Of a stretch of DNA of 30,351 nt, positions 1 through 6,369 are shown one piece after another; the first letter of the stretch is position 1; every line of letters starts with the position of its first letter. This DNA comes from an uncultured Candidatus Saccharibacteria bacterium (GTDB taxonomy: Bacteria; Patescibacteria; Saccharimonadia; Saccharimonadales; UBA4665), in assembly GCA_903925195.1 (NCBI GenBank), contig CAIYEO010000009.1, forward strand, positions 1-30,351. Reading direction: 5' to 3'. The notes beneath the pieces are model-generated. The model saw only the letters and a list, made by a program, of their open reading frames with translations, searched no databases and had not been told where the DNA came from. The translations under genes and the position numbers were made by a program.

Positions 1-1188
1 AATGACTGTTAGATCAACCTTAGTACCAACAGTGTAATTATCTAATAGTGAGTTTAGTGTTGTAGTTGATTTCATTGAGTTATTATTTACTTTAGTTATT
101 ATGTCACATTCTTTTAATCCAGCATTATCTGATGGGATACCAGGAAAAATACCTTGCTGACCAGTAATTGAAGAAGGCAGAATATAACCCCCCTGGTCAA
201 CACTTAGATTATATTTTTCCTTTACTGTTTGATCAATCGGAACATATAAAACACCAATATATGGTCGCGCAAACTTACCGGTAGTTAAGACGCTTTGGAT
301 AATACCATTGATGTCATTAATAGGTATCGAGAAGCCGATGTTCTGAGCACCTCCCGCAGTAGCAACGTTTAGCCCAATGACCTCTCCGCTTAGATTAGCC
401 AATGGACCTCCTGAATTACCCTCATTGATTGCAGCATCGGTTTGAATAAGGCCATCCAAATTTTCGGACGATGAGCCGTCACTTGAGCTAGCTTTAATGC
501 TTCTTCCAAAACCGGATATTATTCCTGAAGTAACAGTATTCTGAAATTGACCTAAGGCATTTCCTATAGCTATAACAGAATCACCTACTTGAGTTTTAGA
601 TGAGTCGCCAAGATTCGCTGGAATTAATTTTTTACCTTTTGTATCCTCTATTTTTAATATCGCTACATCTAAATTATCGGTACTACTTGTCCTACCAATT
701 ATCCGTACATTTTTAAATACAGTTCCATCCGATAATGTAACCGTAACTGAGGATGTACCATCAGGAACAACATGTCTATTGGTAACAATATATCCTGAGC
801 TAGATAATATGATTCCAGTGCCTGCGACTTGTTGAGTGGATGGCGCAGCACCAAAGACACCAAAAGGAGAAATATCGTTTGAACTAGCTACTTGAGTATC
901 GTTGATGGACACTACGCTCTGGCCCACTTCTGATGAAACCTGTCGAATAATATTTCCCTGTTGAGATATGACTTCTTTCTGAATAGTTGTGTTGGATTGT
1001 TTATTAGAGTGAGCTCCAAACCATCCACCGACAAAACCAACTCCAAGGCTAGCTATAAAAAATAAAGCTATGGTTAGGAATTTAGTTTTTTTTATATTTT
1101 CAGATCGATTACTATGCTGCCTGTTGCCTAGCTTATCTTTTTTTGTCTCATCATGATTAGTAGAAATATTATTAGTTGGTTCATCCAT
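1..1188 (-). CDS. HtrA/DegP-like membrane-anchored serine protease (3' end cut by window edge)
   Basis: A trypsin-fold envelope protease that should degrade or check misfolded exported proteins. 396 codons are visible and the gene runs off the window. A short polar cytoplasmic head is followed by one membrane segment at about residues 36-56, then the protease domain. The catalytic triad is readable: His in TNRHVV (about 139), Asp in DNLDVAILKI (about 174) and Ser in EGNSGGPL (about 259). The visible C-terminal part, with a GVLYVPI-type strand and an AGLKECDIITKVN segment, is the start of a PDZ domain. The ATG at 1188 was chosen because GGAGG lies at 1196-1200, 7 nt upstream. It is the last visible gene of a minus-strand unit after an LCP protein and a membrane protein, only 16 nt after the latter. 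The family assignment is firm; DegP, DegQ and DegS-type roles cannot be separated. Confidence 0.93.
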   Translation of the reverse strand, partial: MDEPTNNISTNHDETKKDKLGNRQHSNRSENIKKTKFLTIALFFIASLGVGFVGGWFGAHSNKQSNTTIQKEVISQQGNIIRQVSSEVGQSVVSINDTQVASSNDISPFGVFGAAPSTQQVAGTGIILSSSGYIVTNRHVVPDGTSSVTVTLSDGTVFKNVRIIGRTSSTDNLDVAILKIEDTKGKKLIPANLGDSSKTQVGDSVIAIGNALGQFQNTVTSGIISGFGRSIKASSSDGSSSENLDGLIQTDAAINEGNSGGPLANLSGEVIGLNVATAGGAQNIGFSIPINDINGIIQSVLTTGKFARPYIGVLYVPIDQTVKEKYNLSVDQGGYILPSSITGQQGIFPGIPSDNAGLKECDIITKVNNNSMKSTTTLNSLLDNYTVGTKVDLTVI

Positions 1189-1204
1189 CAATAAGCCTCC
1201 TTTT

Positions 1205-1957
1205 TTAAGTTATACTATCTCCTAGCCTGAATATTCCAAAACCTAATATGGCAATAATTACTATTACCATTATAAGAATAAATTGTCTTACAAGCAACTT
1301 ATTGAGTTTATTAACATTATTCAAATAATAGATGGAAGCAACGGTGTATCCAATGACAGTAATGATCAGTGTTGGCTGAGATATTGTTCCATAAAATAAC
1401 AACCAATAAGACATTACCCAAGCCAATGAAGCTGAAAAATATCCCCATATATATGACATTAATCTAGCATATGGCTCCTCAAAATTATCAAAGAAGTGTC
1501 GTGCTGACAAGAAACAGATTAAGCCTGTTAGGGTAGTTAGCTCAAGCGTAGAGGCAGAAGTCCAACTATATAATGCCATGAGGCCAAATAGCTGAGCGAC
1601 CAGTGACTGTAACGAAACAAAAAGCGATGTACTTGCAGGCTTAAGGAAAACTAGCCATAAGCCGTATATTAATGCCCACAGGATTTGCCACCAAGAACTT
1701 GAACTGTGAATCATGAACACCACAACAGATAATCCAACTATTATATCTACTGAATTTGCTCTTATGTTGGCTGGCCAAAATCTTGGCTTAACTGAGAACA
1801 TTCTCCACTTACTAAGAATGACCATAAAAATAGCTAGCTGAATAAAATCTAATCTAATAAATACAAAGATAACAACTGGCAATAACACTGTAAGGCCAAC
1901 ATGAAAATATTTTGAAAATCCGGCTATTGGTTTTAATCGTTCAATTAGAGATTTCAT
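1205..1957 (-). CDS. Polytopic membrane protein of unknown function
   Basis: I do not recognise this family. The 250-aa protein is almost entirely hydrophobic, with about seven or eight predicted membrane segments (starting near residues 20, 38, 70, 88, 110, 135, 165, 195 and 225). These are separated by short polar loops rich in Trp and Tyr. No catalytic motif is evident. Its start overlaps the end of the LCP gene by 17 nt and its stop lies 16 nt before the HtrA start, so the three are probably co-transcribed and translationally coupled. The context suggests an envelope role such as assembly, lipid-linked polymer handling or quality control, but this is inferred only from neighbours. Confidence 0.75.
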   Translation of the reverse strand: MKSLIERLKPIAGFSKYFHVGLTVLLPVVIFVFIRLDFIQLAIFMVILSKWRMFSVKPRFWPANIRANSVDIIVGLSVVVFMIHSSSSWWQILWALIYGLWLVFLKPASTSLFVSLQSLVAQLFGLMALYSWTSASTLELTTLTGLICFLSARHFFDNFEEPYARLMSYIWGYFSASLAWVMSYWLLFYGTISQPTLIITVIGYTVASIYYLNNVNKLNKLLVRQFILIMVIVIIAILGFGIFRLGDSIT

Positions 1958-3581
1958 CTTGTCCTAATATTATAACAAAATTTGCTAGATTAACATGCAT
2001 TATATCGCTCGGCAAGCTAGTTGAGGATTTACTTTTATATCTCAGTTCAAGATATTTGTTTGTATATTTATCCTTACCTTTGGATAAATCGATAATAGTA
2101 GTTTTCTGATATGTTTGTTTCGGAGTGGAGTTTGAGGTTGTTACGTTATATCCGTATGATCTTAATATATATGCCTGATGCTCCATTAAAGTATTGTTGG
2201 TTGAGCCGTTAACAAGTTCTACTGTTGCATTTTCTCTTGCCAGATATCCATCTCTTAATGTATTTCTCATGAAATATTGCAAGTCAGCATAATTATACAA
2301 TCCGGCTGATGGCTCATCTATTGATTGACCATTCATGTTGGCAGTTTTTATATATTTATTAGGATAGTCTGCAAGTCCGACTGATGATATAGAATTATTA
2401 CCTATTTTTGTAAAATATGGATATAGGCTTAGTATGTCCTGAACTCCTAGGTTGGTTGTGAGATTATTGCCTAGCTCTTTTGTTACTGAGTTAACTTTAA
2501 TTGGATTAGAAATATTACCAACTGACAGTGCCTTTGATTTTATTGCCAAAATTGCCTGACGCTGACGCTGACTACGATCAAAGTCAGAAGTCGTCTCTCT
2601 TGAACGGACAAAGAGTAAGGCTTTAGTTCCGTTAAATGTCTGGTTGCCAGAAGTTGCTATGACTGGTTCGTTGTTATTCTCCCAGGCTACAGTAGGATCA
2701 TAAAGCTCTCTGGTAACATTTATATTGATACCGCCCAGAGTATCAACAATCTGTTTAAACGCCTGGAAATCAACTAGTACATTATATTTGACCTCTACTC
2801 CCGAAACATCAGAAACAGTCTTATCGATCAATTTAAATCCGGCATAAATAGCTGATTTATTATCATTAGAATTAGACTGTGATCCCGACTCCTGCCACTT
2901 ACCTTTTTCATAGACTGCATTAATTTTTGACTGCCCAAAACCAGGCACATTTACCCAAAGGTCTCTGGGTATACTTACTAGAGATGCTTTATTATTAACC
3001 GGATCAATGCTTGCTAATATAAGTGTATCTGTAAGGTCTGGTCCATTATGCCCAGGACCACCGATACCCGCTACTAGAATATTTATCCTACCATCTCCTT
3101 CTTTTTTTAAGTCAGCTAATGAAAGATTCGTTTTAAGTGAATTATTAGAATTAAAGATATTTTTTAAATTCAAATATCCACTACTAATAGTAAGTATAAT
3201 GCCCGCAACAAATAATAGAATTACCGCAACTAAAGTTCGTTTAAAAATTTTTACCTTATTATGCTTTTTTGGAACTTTTTCAGAAACGTCGTGATTCATA
3301 TGTTTTCTATGCCTTCCCCTGTTAGCTTCATTAGCTGAGGGTAAGGATTGATCTGGATTTTGATGATGCTGTTTTTCGAATATTTGACTATTAAGATTAG
3401 GTTGCGATGGCTGGTAACCACTGGGGCGATTAAAGTCATCGATACGACGACCTATATTATTATTCTTAAAATCACCAGCGGATAGCGTTGGCCTAATGAG
3501 CCCCCTGCCTTCTTCACGCATAGGATTATTAATAAGCTTGTGATCGCCATGCTTACTGTCTTTATTTTTTTTAAATCTCAT
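1941..3581 (-). CDS. LytR-CpsA-Psr (LCP) family protein with C-terminal LytR_C domain
   Basis: LCP enzymes transfer lipid-linked glycopolymers (teichoic acid, capsule or glycan) onto peptidoglycan outside the cell. This 546-aa protein has a long polar Asn/Gln/His-rich cytoplasmic region (1-112) and one membrane helix (about 115-133). The LCP domain (about 165-350) contains DLTDTLILASID, the SIPRD motif (203-207) and the Arg/Asp-rich FVRSRETTSDFDRSQRQRQ segment (324-342), which binds the pyrophosphate in known members. A LytR_C domain follows from about 452. It is the first gene of the unit, and its TGA stop overlaps the next gene by 17 nt. The disordered N-terminus is longer than usual. The exact polymer substrate cannot be told. 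Confidence 0.93.
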   Translation of the reverse strand: MRFKKNKDSKHGDHKLINNPMREEGRGLIRPTLSAGDFKNNNIGRRIDDFNRPSGYQPSQPNLNSQIFEKQHHQNPDQSLPSANEANRGRHRKHMNHDVSEKVPKKHNKVKIFKRTLVAVILLFVAGIILTISSGYLNLKNIFNSNNSLKTNLSLADLKKEGDGRINILVAGIGGPGHNGPDLTDTLILASIDPVNNKASLVSIPRDLWVNVPGFGQSKINAVYEKGKWQESGSQSNSNDNKSAIYAGFKLIDKTVSDVSGVEVKYNVLVDFQAFKQIVDTLGGININVTRELYDPTVAWENNNEPVIATSGNQTFNGTKALLFVRSRETTSDFDRSQRQRQAILAIKSKALSVGNISNPIKVNSVTKELGNNLTTNLGVQDILSLYPYFTKIGNNSISSVGLADYPNKYIKTANMNGQSIDEPSAGLYNYADLQYFMRNTLRDGYLARENATVELVNGSTNNTLMEHQAYILRSYGYNVTTSNSTPKQTYQKTTIIDLSKGKDKYTNKYLELRYKSKSSTSLPSDIMHVNLANFVIILGQDEISN

Positions 3582-3593
3582 ATCGTAACCTTA

Positions 3594-3623
3594 ATTATAC
3601 TATTAAATCAAAATGCTCTACAA
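3594..3623 (-). promoter_or_regulatory. Promoter of the LCP-membrane protein-HtrA unit
   Basis: The -10 box TATAAT (3594-3599) is perfect; TTGTAG (3618-3623) lies 18 nt upstream as a -35. The -10 ends 12 nt before the LCP start codon, so the 5' leader would be only about 5 nt. An AAGG lies between -10 and ATG but would probably fall upstream of the transcription start. It faces the lepB promoter in the same 76-nt gap. Confidence 0.6.
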
Positions 3624-3641
3624 AAAACTTTAGAAATAAGC

Positions 3642-3647
3642 TATAGT
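3642..3647 (+). promoter_or_regulatory. -10 box of signal peptidase gene, near-leaderless
   Basis: TATAGT lies 10 nt before the ATG of the signal peptidase gene. No convincing -35 hexamer sits at the right distance and no Shine-Dalgarno sequence is present. The transcript would start within a few nucleotides of the start codon. Confidence 0.45.
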
Positions 3648-3657
3648 TTAAAAACAC

Positions 3658-4272
3658 ATGGACGAAAACTCAAACAATATACAAGTTGGTAACACAGAGC
3701 AGAATAAGCATCTTCCCAACCTATCGGCCTGGGGAGTAATCATACTATCTATTGTAACCGCAGCCCTGCTAGTTATATTCGTTTTTCAATCCTACCAAGT
3801 TTCTGGTCCAAGTATGGAAACTACATTAATTAATGGAGACAGACTTATTGTCTGGAAGCTACCAATAACTTGGTCAAAAATTACCGGTCATGCTTACGTG
3901 CCTAATATAGGAGACATTATAATTTTTAACGCTCCAAGTCTAGAAAAACAACTCGTAAAGAGAGTCATTGGTTTGCCTGGAGATAGAGTTGTTATCAATA
4001 ACGGTGTAGTGACTGTTTATGATAAACAGCACCCTAAAGGTTTTCATCCCGATACAAGTCTTCCTTATTCAAAGACAACAACCATTCCATATACAAGCAC
4101 AGATAGTGCGTCACCTATTGATGTAACTTTACAGCCTGGTACAATTTTTGTTTGTGGAGATAATCGACCAGTATCAGAAGATTCTAGAATCATCGGACCT
4201 GTCAATTTATCCGACGTAGTTGGGAAACTTGTACTTAGAATATATCCTCTTAATAAAGTTGGAATATATTAA
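3658..4272 (+). CDS. lepB: Signal peptidase I
   Basis: Membrane-bound Ser/Lys-dyad protease that removes signal peptides from exported proteins. The 204-aa protein has one N-terminal membrane helix (about 24-44). The catalytic Ser lies in GPSMETTL (Ser52) and the general-base Lys in LVKRVIGLPGDR (Lys101). The conserved box CGDNRPVSEDSR (166-177) follows. The size fits the short Gram-positive-type enzymes. It is transcribed alone, divergent from the envelope operon and convergent with parB, with only 4 nt between the two stops. No Shine-Dalgarno sequence precedes the ATG, consistent with the -10 box found just upstream. The assignment is firm. Confidence 0.96.
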   Translation: MDENSNNIQVGNTEQNKHLPNLSAWGVIILSIVTAALLVIFVFQSYQVSGPSMETTLINGDRLIVWKLPITWSKITGHAYVPNIGDIIIFNAPSLEKQLVKRVIGLPGDRVVINNGVVTVYDKQHPKGFHPDTSLPYSKTTTIPYTSTDSASPIDVTLQPGTIFVCGDNRPVSEDSRIIGPVNLSDVVGKLVLRIYPLNKVGIY

Positions 4273-4276
4273 AAAG

Positions 4277-5155
4277 CTATAATAATTTTTCAATAATACG
4301 ACTTAGATCTTCTTCCGTACTAAAACTAATCTCCAATTTTCCACCTTTTGCCATCCGCCTAACACTCACTGGTGCCTTAATAGCTTTTCCTAATTTTTGA
4401 GTTAATGGGGTTTGTGTTAATACTCTTCTATGAGCTGTTTTGCTATCATCCCCACCAACACTTTTTAGAGCTACTACCCATCTCTCGGCTTGCCGCACAG
4501 ACCATGAATGCTTAATGATTGAATCTAGTAGTTCCTTTTGCTTAACTGGCTGGTCTTTTAATGACAGAATTGTTCTTGCATGACCTTCACTAATAAGTTT
4601 CCTATTCAAAGCGTCCTTGGCTTCCTCGGATAAATTAAGAAGTCTGACATTATTCGCCAGCGTCTTGCCGGACTTACCCAACCTATCACCGATTTCATCA
4701 TATGTAATGTTAAATATTTTATGTAGTTCAAAAACAGAGGCTGCTTGTTCTAGTGGGCTTAAATCAACTCTTTGTATGTTCTCAATTAATGCAATTTCTA
4801 ATTTGTTCTTATTTTTTTCATCTCTAACAATTACAGGAATAGTTTTAAGATTAGCTAGTTTAGAGGCTCGGAATCTTCGTTCGCCAGCTACAATTGAATA
4901 TTTACTTGGTTCACCTGGAATTGGGGCAACAATGAGTGGCTGTAATATACCATGATTTTTAATTGATACAGATAAATCAAGCAAAGCCTTATCGTCGAAA
5001 TCTTTTCTTGGCTGATCCTTGTTTGGCATAAGCGAATCAATAGATACTTTTTGTATCCTTTCTGATTCATCCAGTAATATGCTTTTATCAAAATCACTAG
5101 AAAGAAGAGTATCGAAACCCCTTCCTAGAGCCTTATGACTATTTGCTGCTGACAC
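4277..5155 (-). CDS. parB: Chromosome partitioning protein ParB (CTPase clamp)
   Basis: ParB binds parS sites near the origin, spreads as a CTP-dependent clamp and works with ParA in chromosome segregation. The 292-aa protein has the expected order: DQPRKDF (47-53), the CTP-binding GERRFRA box (91-97), ENIQR (125-129), and a helix-turn-helix around 151-175 (TYDEIGDRLGKSGKT). A C-terminal dimerisation region with a basic linker ends the protein. The start overlaps the end of parA by 17 nt, so it is translationally coupled to it. No canonical parS was noticed within the window. Confidence 0.96.
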   Translation of the reverse strand: MSAANSHKALGRGFDTLLSSDFDKSILLDESERIQKVSIDSLMPNKDQPRKDFDDKALLDLSVSIKNHGILQPLIVAPIPGEPSKYSIVAGERRFRASKLANLKTIPVIVRDEKNKNKLEIALIENIQRVDLSPLEQAASVFELHKIFNITYDEIGDRLGKSGKTLANNVRLLNLSEEAKDALNRKLISEGHARTILSLKDQPVKQKELLDSIIKHSWSVRQAERWVVALKSVGGDDSKTAHRRVLTQTPLTQKLGKAIKAPVSVRRMAKGGKLEISFSTEEDLSRIIEKLL

Positions 5156-5903
5156 GATCGATTACCTCCTTAGCCAGTTGCTTGTATGCTCTAGCGCCTT
5201 TTGACCATTTATCATGGTCAAATATCGCTTTACCAAAACTAGGCGCCTCAGCCAACCTTATATTCCTTGGAATAGTTGCTTCAAATACTTTATCACCAAA
5301 ATGTCTTTTTAGCTCGGCATTAACTTGCTCGGCAAGTGATGTTCTTCTATCAAACATAGTTATGACTACACCTAATATTTCTATTTTAGGATTCAAATGT
5401 TGCTTTACTCTCTGGATAACATTCAATAACTGACTAAGTCCTTCTAGTGCATAATATTCTGCCTGGACTGGAATTAGAACTAAATCTGCCGCTGTTAGAG
5501 CGTTAATAGATAAGAGTCCTAGCGCTGGTGGACAGTCTATGATTATAAAATCATGAACGCTACTAGATAAAGCTTCTTTTAACTTAAACTCTCTATTATC
5601 CATAGTACTGAGCTCAATCTCTGCACCAGCCAGATTAGGATTTGCAGGAATAATATGAAGATCAGGAATATAAGTTTCTTGTACGGCTGAAGCTATTTTA
5701 CTATTAGCTGTTAAGATATCGTACGTAGTAGTTTTGAAGGATGATCCGTCTAGGCCTAATCCGCTTGTTGCATTGCCTTGCGGATCTCCATCAACTAATA
5801 ATACTTTGTATCCACTTTTTGCGAGTTGCGCACTCAGATTAATAGCGCTAGTTGTTTTTCCAACTCCGCCCTTCTGATTAACTACAGCTATTATGTGTCT
5901 CAT
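5139..5903 (-). CDS. parA: Chromosome partitioning ATPase ParA
   Basis: Deviant Walker-A ATPase that binds DNA in its ATP dimer form and moves ParB-parS complexes. The 254-aa protein has the deviant P-loop KGGVGKTT (11-18), the switch/Walker A' segment VDGDPQGN (37-44) and the Walker B region DFIIIDCPPALG. It has no extra N-terminal DNA-binding domain, so it is of the chromosomal (Soj) size class. It is upstream of and overlaps parB. The unit lies directly downstream of bL21 rather than next to rsmG or the replication origin genes, as is common elsewhere. An AAGGGG sequence lies 13 nt before the ATG as a distant ribosome binding site. Confidence 0.96.
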   Translation of the reverse strand: MRHIIAVVNQKGGVGKTTSAINLSAQLAKSGYKVLLVDGDPQGNATSGLGLDGSSFKTTTYDILTANSKIASAVQETYIPDLHIIPANPNLAGAEIELSTMDNREFKLKEALSSSVHDFIIIDCPPALGLLSINALTAADLVLIPVQAEYYALEGLSQLLNVIQRVKQHLNPKIEILGVVITMFDRRTSLAEQVNAELKRHFGDKVFEATIPRNIRLAEAPSFGKAIFDHDKWSKGARAYKQLAKEVIDRVSSK

Positions 5904-5935
5904 TTTTGTTTAATTACCCCTTATATACAAAGATA

Positions 5936-5941
5936 ATTATA
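5936..5941 (-). promoter_or_regulatory. -10 box for parAB
   Basis: A perfect TATAAT in the 68-nt gap between bL21 and parA, 32 nt before the parA start. No good -35 hexamer is visible at 16-18 nt, so parAB may also be read through from the bL21 promoter. Confidence 0.4.
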
Positions 5942-5971
5942 ACACTCTAAATGAGCAATAAACAGAATTAT

Positions 5972-6286
5972 TTATTTTTCAGTAATTGTGACGATTTTTA
6001 TATTCGAAAGATGCTGACGATGACCATGAACAGTGTGAACTCGTTTTTTGGCCTTATATCTTATTGAAGTAACTTTTTTATCTTGGAAATCTGGATTAAC
6101 AATTTCTGCGGTAACTTTTACGCCTTCTACTAATGGTTGTCCAACTTTGACTTTACCTTCATCGAAGAACAATAGACTATCAAAAGTTACAGTTTTTTCT
6201 TCTGTATTTAAAAGTTCAACGTCTAAAGTAAGGCCTTCGTTGACCAAATACTGTTTTCCACCGGTTACTATTACTGCTTTTTTCAT
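5972..6286 (-). CDS. rplU: 50S ribosomal protein bL21
   Basis: Large-subunit ribosomal protein. The 104-aa sequence has the typical start with VTGGKQYLVNEG, the central KVGQPLVEGVKVTAEIV and the C-terminal KRVHTVHGHRQHLSNIKI segment, which matches the RNA-binding KRRKxYRRxxGHRQ signature in a modified form. An AAAGG precedes the ATG by about 12 nt. In most bacteria rplU is followed immediately by rpmA (bL27). Here the next gene is parA, so bL27 is encoded elsewhere or is absent from this locus. Confidence 0.95.
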   Translation of the reverse strand: MKKAVIVTGGKQYLVNEGLTLDVELLNTEEKTVTFDSLLFFDEGKVKVGQPLVEGVKVTAEIVNPDFQDKKVTSIRYKAKKRVHTVHGHRQHLSNIKIVTITEK

Positions 6287-6322
6287 TAATCAATTTTACC
6301 TTTAATAATTTATTATTGTATC

Positions 6323-6352
6323 ATTTTACCAGATAATGACCCCTATTGTCAA
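6323..6352 (-). promoter_or_regulatory. Promoter of rplU
   Basis: A perfect -35 TTGACA (6347-6352), an 18-nt spacer and TAAAAT (6323-6328) lie between the end of ileS and rplU. The transcript would have a leader of about 30 nt carrying the AAAGG ribosome binding site. Confidence 0.7.
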
Positions 6353-6369
6353 AACCTGATTATTTACTG

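Noticed and set aside
4277..5971. A parS site near parAB
   Set aside because: No copy of the TGTTTCACGTGAAACA-type palindrome was seen here or elsewhere in the window by eye.
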